Below, one piece after another: positions 52,653 through 61,690 of a stretch of DNA of 64,000 nt; within the stretch, counting starts at the first letter, position 1, and every line of letters starts with the position of its first letter. The notes under the pieces are model-generated. The model saw only the letters and a program-made list of their open reading frames with translations. It did not search any database and had not been told where the DNA came from. Position numbers and translations under genes: made by a program. The stretch is from contig NZ_FMXM01000014.1 of assembly GCF_900103325.1 (NCBI RefSeq), positions 119,807-183,806 of the forward strand, written 5' to 3'. Source of the DNA: Mesorhizobium qingshengii. GTDB taxonomy: Bacteria > Pseudomonadota > Alphaproteobacteria > Rhizobiales > Rhizobiaceae.

Positions 52653-52898
52653 ATGGTCGAAGTCACGCTCTGGGGCGCGCTCGGCCAACTCGCCGGTGGC
52701 CAGAGCAAGGTCGAGATCGAGGCCAAGGACATCAGGGAGCTGTTCAGGAAACTGGCTGAACAGTATCCCGCCTTCGAGCCGCTGATCGACCGCGGCATCG
52801 CGGTGGCGATCGACGGGACGATCTATCGCGATACGTGGTCGAAGGAATTGCCGCAGGGGGCGGAGATTTTTCTGATGCCGAGGCTGGCGGGGGGGTGA
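52653..52898 (+). CDS. MoaD/ThiS-like ubiquitin-fold sulfur carrier
   Basis: An 81-residue protein: MVEVTLWGALGQLAGG, a beta-grasp core with ELFRKLAEQYPAFEPLID, and a terminal LAGG whose Gly-Gly can be adenylated and thiocarboxylated. MoaD supplies sulfur for molybdopterin; its place directly behind a molybdoenzyme operon supports this link. No MoaE or MoeB gene is near. AATAGGGGT provides the SD region. Confidence 0.8.
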   Translation: MVEVTLWGALGQLAGGQSKVEIEAKDIRELFRKLAEQYPAFEPLIDRGIAVAIDGTIYRDTWSKELPQGAEIFLMPRLAGG

Positions 52899-53309
52899 AG
52901 GGGCAAGTGCCTCGCCAACGTTAACGTCAAGCTCTCGAACGTCTCGGTGGGGGCCGGAAGCGGACTTGCAGCTTAGAGCATACAAAAAGCGATGGCAGAC
53001 ATTCAAGCAGGTGGGACAGAAGTCTCCAACTGACCAAAATACGACAATCGACATCACGGCTGACAGGTCCGCCTGGACCAAAAACGGTCTTCGAAACAGA
53101 TCTAAGCCAGTGGAGGGAATGGGATTGATCTCGCGCCCACGCTGGTCTTCAAATCCGATGCCTTGGCTAAGGCGCGTCTCGACTTAACAATTCGTGCAAC
53201 GCTCCTTTAGGTTGTTGCTGTTATCTTCTCGTTGTACCAAACCCGCTGCGCAAGTCTTGGACGACGTGCACTAGACCGGTTCATCGTTTCATGGAAACGC
53301 CGAACCACT
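52899..53309. other. Intergenic stretch without recognised gene
   Basis: Both strands lack frames with family resemblance or a good ribosome-binding site. The sequence becomes less GC-rich toward 53200. No promoter or repeat could be assigned. Confidence 0.5.
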
Positions 53310-53603
53310 CTAACCCTTTGTTTTGACGCAATTCCGGACGGAAAACCGCTTCACACTTTTCCTGGAATTGCTCTGATGCACGGTGCCCGGAGCCTTTTGC
53401 CGACGAGACCTGACTGCCTCCAGCAGTTCGCGCTCGCTGGTGTGAGCATTTCGAAAAATGGACACAACCATCACCGCCAAGATTTCGGCATCCGGGTCCA
53501 AAGGGTCGAGGTTCTCATCCGAGCAGACCTGTTCGAACACGCGTTCGCAAATAGCCAGATCGTGAGGGCTCAGGCAGGTGCGATTGAAACGTCGACGCAG
53601 CAT
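53310..53603 (-). CDS. Small hypothetical protein with repeat-encoded C-terminus
   Basis: A 97-residue protein. The first about 68 residues (MLRRRFNRTCLSPHDLAICE, then RVFEQVCSDENLDPLDPDAE) have the look of small conserved rhizobial proteins. The last about 25 residues (SRKSVKRFSVRNCVKTKG) are encoded by the palindromic repeat at 53328-53371, which seems to have extended the reading frame. Function unknown. Confidence 0.55.
   Translation of the reverse strand: MLRRRFNRTCLSPHDLAICERVFEQVCSDENLDPLDPDAEILAVMVVSIFRNAHTSERELLEAVRSRRQKAPGTVHQSNSRKSVKRFSVRNCVKTKG
53328..53371. repeat. Rhizobial GCAATTCC palindromic repeat
   Basis: GCAATTCC (53328-53335) pairs with GGAATTGC (53364-53371), with inner GGAAAA/TTTTCC. 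It is the fuller counterpart of the partial copy at 48231. Confidence 0.75.
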
Positions 53604-53716
53604 CTGGGCGAACCTTTCTGAGCCCGCCCCTTGCTTGCGGCGGGCTTTTGCTAATGAACCGCTGACGCTATGGAATTCTTAAGTCGATAATATCGTCCGC
53701 AGTGTATTGGAATCAG

Positions 53717-54019
53717 TTACCTGTTGCCTGATGATTCCTCTGTTAAGATTCCCAAAATCACCGCGCACTCGCGAGCTTTATACTGCCCAGCAATCATAAG
53801 TTGATAGTAATCTTGCCGTTTGTTTTCCGGAACGTGAAATCCTCTCCGAAATTCCGCCGCTTCCTTCGGAGTTCGAGTGCATCCGAGTTTACTGGCGGTA
53901 ACTTTCAAACTCGCCAGTGAACATCCGATCCTCTCCGCAATAGCCTTCAACGGCTCGTTGTTACCGTATCCATCGAGAATTATCTTGCGTCGAGCCTCGC
54001 TGTTGAGCTTCATTTTCAT
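53717..54019 (-). CDS. Small helix-turn-helix protein, low GC
   Basis: A 100-residue basic protein: MKMKLNSEARRKIILDGYGN, then LKAIAERIGCSLASLKVTAS and YYQLMIAGQYKARECAVILG. Each of the last two segments can form a helix-turn-helix. Base composition is clearly lower in GC than the flanks, suggesting horizontal or phage origin. No phage structural genes are nearby. Family not recognised. Confidence 0.5.
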   Translation of the reverse strand: MKMKLNSEARRKIILDGYGNNEPLKAIAERIGCSLASLKVTASKLGCTRTPKEAAEFRRGFHVPENKRQDYYQLMIAGQYKARECAVILGILTEESSGNR

Positions 54020-54250
54020 TCCCGCGGCCTCCTCAACTACTATCTCACGATGCCAGATTCTTACGCATCAGGTTGAAGAGTGTCGTTAGCTTCGCATCCA
54101 TAAACTTATCACGGAATGCATTTCTTGGTGTGATCCAGCGTGATCGCCGTTTCGGTCGACTCGAGTTCCGCCAGTCTTGCCAGATGCCTGAAGTACACCA
54201 CATGATTGAGAGGGGCATGGGCATACCCGATTCGGATATGGCACCACGCG

Positions 54251-55393
54251 ATGGACACTAAGAGGCAAGACGAGGCCCCAGCGAGGCAGCCGCGGGACCG
54301 TGATCGACGTCGTTGGCCGCGCGAAGGTCAACCTCACAATGAGGCTGCTCCGCCGCTCGGGCCGGCGCTCGAACCTCTGTCCTTTTCAACGCTCGAACTG
54401 GCCCCACGCGATCAATTCGCCGCTTGGCAAGTGCATATGGCGCCGCTTGTCGATGTCAGATTGCCGGATGACAAATCGCCGGACGATGGCTTTCCCGCCT
54501 CCCACACAGCTTGGAATCTCGGTGGAATGCTGATCGTTCAGCAGCGCGCGCCGGCACATAGCTACCTACGTTCCGCCGCCAAGCTCCGATCCAGTTCGAT
54601 TGATCATTGGTATCTCGTCTTGCCACGTACTGGCCGGTCGTGGACGGAGGTCGATCGCCGCGTTGCGGAAAACCAGTCAGGCAAATTGGAGATCAGATCG
54701 CTTGGTTACCCGTTTCGCGGGAGAGCAACGGACTCGGAAAGTCTCTTTCTCTATCTGCCGCGTGATTTGTTCTCTGATGCGGCGTCAACCCTCGACGCAA
54801 AGAACAATTCAATTCTGTCCGGCAATTTTGCCAACCTCCTGGTCGACTACGTCAACAGCATCGAAGCAAGACTGCGCAGTCTCACGGCTGAAGATCTGCC
54901 CCGCATCGTACACGCAACACACAGCATGATCATTGCCTGTCTCGCGCCTCCGGCGGAACATGCCGCAGCCGCCGAACAATTGGCAAGTGTCGCGCTGATG
55001 GAGCGAGCGCGTCGATACGTCCAAAACAATCTGGATGCGGTTCATCTGACACCGGATTCAATGTGCCGGGCGCTCGGCGTATCGCGCTCTCGTCTCTATC
55101 AGTTGTTCGAACCGAGCGGTGGTGTTCTCCATTACATACAAAGTCGCCGCCTTCTGGCGGCCCATGTTGCGCTTAGCGATCCGGCGGACAGCCGGCGAAT
55201 TGTTGATATTGCCGAGGCCTTCGGGTTTAGTTCAGCGGCTAATTTCAGTCGAGCATTCAGCAAGGAATTCGGTTACAGCCCCCGCGATGGCCGCAGCACT
55301 GTGGTGTTGCCGCGCCCCGCCCACTCTGTCTCGCTTGCTGAACAAGAGAGGGCCTCTTCCTTTGAAGGTTGGCTCAAAGCGCTCGGAAGCTGA
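54251..55393 (+). CDS. AraC-family transcriptional regulator
   Basis: A 380-residue protein. An N-terminal cupin-like sensor (about 50-225, including FAAWQVHMAPLVDVRLPDD) precedes the double HTH (about 255-345) with LTPDSMCRALGVSRSRLYQL and IAEAFGFSSAANFSRAFSKE. It belongs to the AraC-binding-like subgroup. The ATG at 54251 was chosen; an upstream ATG at 54206 lacks SD support. It sits upstream of the GGDEF-EAL gene and could control it, but nothing direct shows this. Confidence 0.85.
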   Translation: MDTKRQDEAPARQPRDRDRRRWPREGQPHNEAAPPLGPALEPLSFSTLELAPRDQFAAWQVHMAPLVDVRLPDDKSPDDGFPASHTAWNLGGMLIVQQRAPAHSYLRSAAKLRSSSIDHWYLVLPRTGRSWTEVDRRVAENQSGKLEIRSLGYPFRGRATDSESLFLYLPRDLFSDAASTLDAKNNSILSGNFANLLVDYVNSIEARLRSLTAEDLPRIVHATHSMIIACLAPPAEHAAAAEQLASVALMERARRYVQNNLDAVHLTPDSMCRALGVSRSRLYQLFEPSGGVLHYIQSRRLLAAHVALSDPADSRRIVDIAEAFGFSSAANFSRAFSKEFGYSPRDGRSTVVLPRPAHSVSLAEQERASSFEGWLKALGS

Positions 55394-55542
55394 GTGCAGG
55401 ATCGGCGATGGTTGAAAAGGGGAGGGCTCAAAACAGGGGCGGGGAAGGCCACGACGCCTAACGCACCAGAATATTTCGTGTCGCGTCCACCACGCCAGTA
55501 ATCACATCGCCAATTCTCGCCATTTGCCAATTTATTAACCAA

Positions 55543-57450
55543 ATGGGACTGTTCGTCGTTATCGCCGCCAATCAAAGTGGAGCATGCATTGCAACTACGC
55601 CGAATGCGGCACTTGTTAAGACTGCAAGCCGAAAGTTTGCCAAGCTTGACAGTTATGCTATTCCTGGACTGGGGGACGTGGATTCGCACCGCCTATGGAG
55701 GTGGCTCTTGCACCCAGAGGCATCAGGCGTCGGCACGGAGAGTGAGGGGCCTTCCTCAAGCGATGTTCCACGTCCCGACGAAGCGCTTCTCGCTGACCTT
55801 TTGGCGAACACGACTGAACTTTTGTCGTTCTATGACCGCGACTTCTGTCTGACGCACTACGCAATCAAGCTCAAAGGCGTGTACGGAAGCGCAGTGGCGC
55901 CGGGTGCAGCCGTTTGGGAGATCTACCCGAGCTTCCTCGATGCGAGGTATCGCGACGAATTTCTTCGTGTGTTCCACGGCGGCTCACCGGCAAGCATCGA
56001 TTTGCCGCGATCACCCGGCGAAGCGCCGCGGTCCGCTTTCGTTTTCGCCACTGCAAACGGCGTGGGAATCATCGAATCAAGGGAGCGCGGCGGGCGGAGC
56101 GTAGCCGAGGAGCAAGAGCATGTAGTTCTGCTCCATCAGGCGACGCACGACGTGCTGACCGGACTGCAGAATCGGCGGCGATTCGGCGAGCGGCTGCAGC
56201 AAGCACTAGCGGCCCTCGGCGAACCAAAGCCGAAAGCCGCCCTGCTGCAGATCGACCTTGACGATTTCAAAGCGGTCAACGACACGCTCGGCCACGGAGC
56301 AGGCGATACGCTTCTTCAGCTCGCGGCGGGTCGCATCCGCGACGCGCTGCAGGACGGCGAATCCGCGTACCGGTATGCCGGCGATGAGTTCGCTGTCATC
56401 CAATTGGGAAAGGAGCAGCCAGCAGAAGCTGAGCGCCTCGCCGGATTGCTGATCGACGCGTTCAAGGATCCGTTCATCATCAACGGCATTCCCGTCTTCG
56501 TCGGCTCGAGTATCGGAATCGCTTTCGGGCCGGAACACGGGACCGATGGCGAGCAGCTGATGAAAGCCGCTGACATTGCTCTTTACGCAGCCAAGACAGA
56601 CGGACGCGGCTGCGCTCGAACATTCAACCGTTCAATGCTGCTCTTGCTCGAGCAACGCGAGAATCTGAGGCGCAGCCTTCGAACCGCGCTGGAGCGGGGT
56701 GAGCTTTATCTGGAGTATCAGCCGCTCATTCGGCCTCCCTCGTCGGTGATCGGTTTCGAAGCGCTACTGCGGTGGCGGCACTCCGAGATCGGAATCATTC
56801 CTCCCAGCGTGTTCATACCGATCGCCGAAGCCGACGGTCTGATGGACCAGATTGGACGATGGGTGCTCGAGGAAGCCTGTCGCCAGGCATTGACCTGGCC
56901 TTCCTCACTGACAGTCGCAGTCAACCTCTCGCCGGCTCAGTTCCTTAGCGGCACGCTGACAGACACGGTCGCTCAGATCATCGACGCAGTTGGAATCCGG
57001 GCCGACAGACTTGAACTTGAGATAACTGAGACGGTTCTTCTTGAAAAGACGATCGACAATATCGACACGCTAAATACTCTGAATGTCTTAGGAATACGAA
57101 TTTCGCTCGACGATTTTGGAACATACTATTCGTCGTTGAGTTACCTCAAGAACTTTCCATTCGACACATTGAAGATAGACCAATACTTCATTGCAGACCT
57201 AGACACGGATCTCAAGAGCCAGACGATCGTCCGATCGATCATAAGTCTGGCGCACGGCCTGGGAATAAGCGTCACCGCCGAGGGGGTCGAGACGTCGGGA
57301 CAGGCACGGTGGCTGATCAAGGAGAACTGCGATTGCCTGCAGGGCAATTTCCTAGGTCGGCCGCTCGGAGCCGAGGCAACCAACGATTTCATCAGGCGGT
57401 CCCCGCTGAGGGTGGTACGAGCGATGGAGGAATCAAATCGAGCGGTCTAG
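55543..57450 (+). CDS. GGDEF-EAL cyclic-di-GMP protein with PAS-like sensor
   Basis: A 635-residue protein. A PAS-like region (about 78-180) precedes a GGDEF domain with the variant AGDEF (motif YRYAGDEFAVI near 282) and an EAL domain whose key motifs are kept: FEALLRW, NLSPAQF, EITETVLL, DDFG, LKID and QG. The loop reads DDFGTYYSSL rather than DDFGTGYSSL. It is likely a phosphodiesterase, with reduced or altered cyclase activity. The first about 75 residues are unusual and the start is uncertain. It precedes the partner-switching operon by 172 bp. Confidence 0.85.
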   Translation: MGLFVVIAANQSGACIATTPNAALVKTASRKFAKLDSYAIPGLGDVDSHRLWRWLLHPEASGVGTESEGPSSSDVPRPDEALLADLLANTTELLSFYDRDFCLTHYAIKLKGVYGSAVAPGAAVWEIYPSFLDARYRDEFLRVFHGGSPASIDLPRSPGEAPRSAFVFATANGVGIIESRERGGRSVAEEQEHVVLLHQATHDVLTGLQNRRRFGERLQQALAALGEPKPKAALLQIDLDDFKAVNDTLGHGAGDTLLQLAAGRIRDALQDGESAYRYAGDEFAVIQLGKEQPAEAERLAGLLIDAFKDPFIINGIPVFVGSSIGIAFGPEHGTDGEQLMKAADIALYAAKTDGRGCARTFNRSMLLLLEQRENLRRSLRTALERGELYLEYQPLIRPPSSVIGFEALLRWRHSEIGIIPPSVFIPIAEADGLMDQIGRWVLEEACRQALTWPSSLTVAVNLSPAQFLSGTLTDTVAQIIDAVGIRADRLELEITETVLLEKTIDNIDTLNTLNVLGIRISLDDFGTYYSSLSYLKNFPFDTLKIDQYFIADLDTDLKSQTIVRSIISLAHGLGISVTAEGVETSGQARWLIKENCDCLQGNFLGRPLGAEATNDFIRRSPLRVVRAMEESNRAV

Positions 57451-57628
57451 CGCCCTGCACCCTTTGTTAACGATGAAGTGGAGATTCGTAGAAACGATCA
57501 AGACAGATACCGCGCAATCCTTCGAGTCGGTGCGAGACTGACTCATGACGGGGGCGCGGTGAAGTTTTCCGCCTCGGAGGTCATCGCCCCACCAGGGCTC
57601 AATACTGACGGAACAAGGGAGGATGCCG

Positions 57629-58150
57629 ATGGGACCTGTTCAACATGACCTAGCTGGCGAGCCGACTTTTGAGCCCATGATCCAGATCGACATGGAAATC
57701 AAAGGTTTCGTCTCCGCCTGGAGACACTGCGATTATGTCTCGACATACATGGCCCGCATGATCAGTCAAAATAGATCAGACTCGGTCCGGCATTCAAATC
57801 TCTTTTCTTCTGCCTTTAACGAACTGCTAGAAGTCGCGTTTCGTACCCGCCATGCTGACGGCGAACTGGCATGCAGGGTGTCTCGCCATGGCGCGACGGA
57901 CAGGATCGAGTTGACATTCCCCTGCGTGCCGGAGGAGCGCCAATTCTACGAAGAGGCCGTCTCGCAAGTCGCAGGAACGGAGGCCAGGGAGCGATACCTT
58001 AATTCGGTGTCTGGGGATCTCGCGCCCAGCCGGGAGATCGTACTCCTGGAACTGGCTGTCGACTACAACGCGACACTCAGGGTCGAGGAAGCCGACGGCG
58101 ATGTGATCAGGCTCGTCGTGGATCTTCCGCTTGAGGGCCTGCAACATTGA
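57629..58150 (+). CDS. DUF6272/slr1658-like protein lacking the ATP glycine box (first pair)
   Basis: A 173-residue protein related to the kinase-like protein at 61691: both share the segment SWRHC near the start (here AWRHCDYVSTYM) and an N-box-like NELLEVAF. The paralogue's GSGLGL box is absent here, so ATP binding is doubtful and the protein may act as a decoy. The ATG at 57629 lies 6 bases after GGAGG; ATG 57623 is too close. The TTG start of the next gene overlaps its stop (TTGA). Confidence 0.65.
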   Translation: MGPVQHDLAGEPTFEPMIQIDMEIKGFVSAWRHCDYVSTYMARMISQNRSDSVRHSNLFSSAFNELLEVAFRTRHADGELACRVSRHGATDRIELTFPCVPEERQFYEEAVSQVAGTEARERYLNSVSGDLAPSREIVLLELAVDYNATLRVEEADGDVIRLVVDLPLEGLQH

Positions 58151-59325
58151 GCCCTTACGACCTTCTCCCACGCTTCAAGGCGCAATACGACGCCAACAAC
58201 CAGGAGTTCTCCATATCCGGGGTGGTCCGGCCTCAGGCGATCGATGAGCTTGGGCCCAGCATCGCATTGCTTCGTGACGCGATCGGCCGCGTGCGGGGCG
58301 TTCTCTACGTCAATGTCAGACGCCTAACGCAGATGAACAACGCTGCATTTCACGCCTTTTCGAGGATCATCATCGACGCCTGCCGCGCTCGACCCGATCT
58401 CAAATTCGTCGTCATCACGTCAAGCGTCGTCGGATGGACCTCGCGAAAATTCGGTCGCTTGAGCGGAATCGAACCGAACATCACGGTCGAGGAGTATGAC
58501 AGCGAATTCTATCCGGGGCAGGGCTTCCTCGAGGAAGGCGGGTTCGTACCGATCCTGCGCTCACAGACGAAGATGACCTGGCGCCACGAGCGCGCAATCT
58601 TGCCAAGACACGGCATGAGGCAGGGGATCGTCATGGCCGACATCTGTTGCGGGATCGGTGATTTCGCCGTGCTCGTGCAGAAGGAGTTCCAGCCATCGCG
58701 GATCGTCGCCCTCGACCATTCCATATCAAGCCTGAACTACGCTCGACAGGTGATGCGAGAGTTCGATATCCGGGGAATCGAATATACTTATGGCGATGCG
58801 TCGGAGATGCTGCTCGACGAAGCGCAGTTCGATCTGGTGACCTGCCGGCATTCCCTTCAGATCTTCAATCGGCCTGAACTCATCCTCAAGGAGCTCTACC
58901 GCATTTGCAAGCCGGGTGGGCGGGTCTACATCACCAATGAGAAGAATTCGCACTGCCTCGGCGAGCCGCGCGCCGAAAGCATTCGTTGGACCTACAACGA
59001 GGTGGCGAAGCTGTTCGGGCATTTCGAGATGGACGTCGAGCTTGGGCCCAAGAGCCGGCGATATCTGATGGAAGCCGGATTCGAAGACATCCGTGTCGAG
59101 ACCTTCATGGTCACTAACCTGGACGGCGATCCGCAGGATTTCGCCGATGTCATTGCGGCCTGGGCGGATGTCTATGCGGGCGAGATGGCGACCAGGCGCG
59201 GCGATGGAGCGGAGTTCGTCGCACGGTTCCGGCAGGGCTTCCAGGACCACATTTTCGCTGCGCTCCACCCCAAGGGTTATGCGGGTTGGCCGATCTGGGT
59301 CGCATCGGGGCGAAGGCCGCAATGA
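58147..59325 (+). CDS. STAS-like domain fused to SAM methyltransferase
   Basis: A 392-residue fusion. The N-terminal slr1659-like STAS domain (about 1-125) aligns to the STAS protein at 62270, but the phospho-acceptor region LNSSGI is replaced by MNNAAF. The C-terminal class I methyltransferase (about 150-345) has ADICCGIGDFAVLVQKE as SAM motif I, then IVALDHS, and a ELYRICKPGGRVYIT segment. The start is TTG 58147, with GAGGG upstream. The stop overlaps the phosphatase gene (ATGA). Substrate unknown. Confidence 0.75.
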   Translation: MSPYDLLPRFKAQYDANNQEFSISGVVRPQAIDELGPSIALLRDAIGRVRGVLYVNVRRLTQMNNAAFHAFSRIIIDACRARPDLKFVVITSSVVGWTSRKFGRLSGIEPNITVEEYDSEFYPGQGFLEEGGFVPILRSQTKMTWRHERAILPRHGMRQGIVMADICCGIGDFAVLVQKEFQPSRIVALDHSISSLNYARQVMREFDIRGIEYTYGDASEMLLDEAQFDLVTCRHSLQIFNRPELILKELYRICKPGGRVYITNEKNSHCLGEPRAESIRWTYNEVAKLFGHFEMDVELGPKSRRYLMEAGFEDIRVETFMVTNLDGDPQDFADVIAAWADVYAGEMATRRGDGAEFVARFRQGFQDHIFAALHPKGYAGWPIWVASGRRPQ

Positions 59326-61688
59326 ACGCCGACAATGAACCTGCACCGCGCTTCGGCCTGCGCTCCTTTCGAGCGAAATTCGTATTGGTCGTTGGCGGCG
59401 CCGTACTGTTCGACCTCCTGCTGAGCGGTGGTCTGGCGCTTTGGAACGTCCAAAAGCTGTCGCGCGACGCCACGTCGGAAGTCGGTGAGGGCCTGACGAC
59501 CGCAAACCAGGAGTACATTCGTTCCTATGCCCAATCGACGGCGTTGAGCGTCGACCTGCTTCTCGATCGGGTTCATGGCGACGTCAAGGCGCTGGCCGGC
59601 GTGCTGCAGGCCCAGATCGACGATCCGACGAGGCAGCAACAGGTCGGAGCGACGCTTTCGCATGAAGCGCCCGGCTCCGTGAAGGTCGTCTACGACGCGC
59701 AGGGAGATTGGGCGCAGAACCTGCCGGGCGCGCCTTCGGTGGTAAGCGTTTGGGGCTACCTGCTGGGTGCCGACCACACTCCGCTGCCGAGCGTTCAGAA
59801 GGAAATAGAAGACAGTACCGTGATCGATCTCGTCGCGCCGACGCTCATGGCCAGCGGGTCGTCCAAACTGCAGATGTACTATATTGGCCCAAAAGAACGG
59901 CCGATCTTCAGGACGGTTCCGTATACGGACCAGGCACAGACCTTCGACAAGCTCTATCCGGGCCACAACAAGGCGGAGTTCTGGGAGTTCTTCTTTCCGG
60001 GGATCTATGGTTCATGGCAGCAATGGGCCGGGGATGCAGCCTCTCGTCCCGTCCCTGACGACATTACCCAGACAGCGCCTTACACCGATGCAATCACGGG
60101 AAAGCTGATCGTCAGCTTTTTCCACCCGCTGTGGACGCGCGATCGCACCGGTATCGCCGGCACGGCTGGGGCGGACATCACTCTCGACCAGCTCGCGGAA
60201 GTCGTCGAACGTGTGAAGATCGCTGAAACCGGGTTCGGCTTCCTCACGATGTCGACTGGCAATGTGGTGGCGATCAATCCGTCGGGCCAGGCGATCATCG
60301 GCCTGACTTCATCAAGCGATGCGGGCACGCAAGGCGTCACCGGCCTGGAGAGATCCCTGCGGGGAAGTACGCAGCCGGCAATCGCGTCGCTGCCTCTCGA
60401 CCAGAACAATGACGGCGTCATTCAGCATATCATGCTCGACAACAAGGGCGAGCGCGTACCCTACATCGTCGTCCTCAAGAGATTGAAACCGACCAATCTG
60501 TGGAGTTCGGGACCGATCAAGTCCGAAACGATGTCAGTCGGGATCATCGTTCCCGAACGGGAGATCTACGCGTCCCTGTTCGCCGCGCAGGAGAGTATTT
60601 CGCGCGCAACCAATCGTATCCTGCTCTTTCAGATCGGTGCGATCATCGTTTCACTTCTGATAGTTTTCGCGGCCGTGCTCGGAATTTCGAAGCGGATCAC
60701 TGCGGGCCTCAGGGCGCTTGCCAGCGCCGCCCAGCGGCTTCAGACCAAGGACTATTCAGTCCGCGTGAACATTCCGACGCGCGACGAGGTTGGAGCGGCA
60801 GGGATCGCTTTCAACCGCATGGCTGAGCAGATCAGCTTTCACACGGAAAACCTCGAGCAACTCGTCGACGAACGAACCAGGGAGCTCGGGGACGCCAATC
60901 AGCAGATTTCTGCACTCAACGAAAAGCTGCGGGACGAGAACGTCCGCCTCGGCGCCGAGCTCGCGGTTGCCAGGCAGATCCAGTTGATGGTCCTGCCGAA
61001 ACCATTCGAACTCGAAGCGATTCCGGGGCTAGAGATCGCAGCCTACATGCGGCCGGCCGACGAGGTCGGCGGTGACTACTACGACGTCCTGCAGAACGGG
61101 TCACGGGTCAAGATCGGCATCGGCGACGTTACCGGTCATGGTCTCGAGAGCGGCGTGCTGATGCTGATGGTCCAATCCGTTGCACGCGCGTTGCAGGAGA
61201 CCAACGAGGGGGATCCGCACCAGTTTCTGGACCGGCTGAACAGAGCGATCTACAAGAACATCGAGCGGACGAACACCGGCAAGCATCTCTCGCTGGCCTT
61301 TCTTGACTTCGAGGATGAGCGGGTAACGCTATCCGGCCAGCATGAGGACGTTCTTGTCGTGCGTGCGGACGGGGAAGTCGAACGCATCGATACGATTGAT
61401 CTGGGTCTGCCGGTTGGCCTGGAGAATGACATCTCGAAGTTCATCGACACGCGTGACATCCTGTTCGAGAGTGGCGACGTGATCGTGCTGCACACCGACG
61501 GTGTGACCGAGGCGGAGGACCAGGACAAAAGGCTATTCGGGCTCGAGCGCCTCTGCCAGAGCGCAAAAAAACGTTACGGCGGGAGCGCCGAGGAAATCAA
61601 GACCGGGATCATCGAGGATCTAATGGCCCATATCGGAGTCCAGAAGATCCATGACGACATCACCCTCGTGATCATAAGGCACAGATAG
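59322..61688 (+). CDS. Membrane-bound SpoIIE/PP2C-type serine phosphatase with Cache-HAMP sensor
   Basis: A 788-residue sensor phosphatase. An N-terminal TM (about 15-40) and a periplasmic Cache-like sensor (about 45-430, e.g. GIAGTAGADITLDQLAEVVE) precede TM2 (about 435-458). HAMP (about 459-512), a coiled coil and a PP2C domain (about 545-788) follow, with EVGGDYYDVL, IGDVTGHGLESG, HTDGVTEAED and DDITLVII as metal motifs. It should dephosphorylate the STAS protein(s) encoded in the same operon upon an extracellular signal. Confidence 0.85.
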   Translation: MNADNEPAPRFGLRSFRAKFVLVVGGAVLFDLLLSGGLALWNVQKLSRDATSEVGEGLTTANQEYIRSYAQSTALSVDLLLDRVHGDVKALAGVLQAQIDDPTRQQQVGATLSHEAPGSVKVVYDAQGDWAQNLPGAPSVVSVWGYLLGADHTPLPSVQKEIEDSTVIDLVAPTLMASGSSKLQMYYIGPKERPIFRTVPYTDQAQTFDKLYPGHNKAEFWEFFFPGIYGSWQQWAGDAASRPVPDDITQTAPYTDAITGKLIVSFFHPLWTRDRTGIAGTAGADITLDQLAEVVERVKIAETGFGFLTMSTGNVVAINPSGQAIIGLTSSSDAGTQGVTGLERSLRGSTQPAIASLPLDQNNDGVIQHIMLDNKGERVPYIVVLKRLKPTNLWSSGPIKSETMSVGIIVPEREIYASLFAAQESISRATNRILLFQIGAIIVSLLIVFAAVLGISKRITAGLRALASAAQRLQTKDYSVRVNIPTRDEVGAAGIAFNRMAEQISFHTENLEQLVDERTRELGDANQQISALNEKLRDENVRLGAELAVARQIQLMVLPKPFELEAIPGLEIAAYMRPADEVGGDYYDVLQNGSRVKIGIGDVTGHGLESGVLMLMVQSVARALQETNEGDPHQFLDRLNRAIYKNIERTNTGKHLSLAFLDFEDERVTLSGQHEDVLVVRADGEVERIDTIDLGLPVGLENDISKFIDTRDILFESGDVIVLHTDGVTEAEDQDKRLFGLERLCQSAKKRYGGSAEEIKTGIIEDLMAHIGVQKIHDDITLVIIRHR

Positions 61689-61690
61689 GA

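Noticed and set aside
52966..53187. Short ORF MQLRAYKKRWQTFKQVGQKS
   Set aside because: No ribosome-binding site and no resemblance; overlaps nothing but gives no support either.
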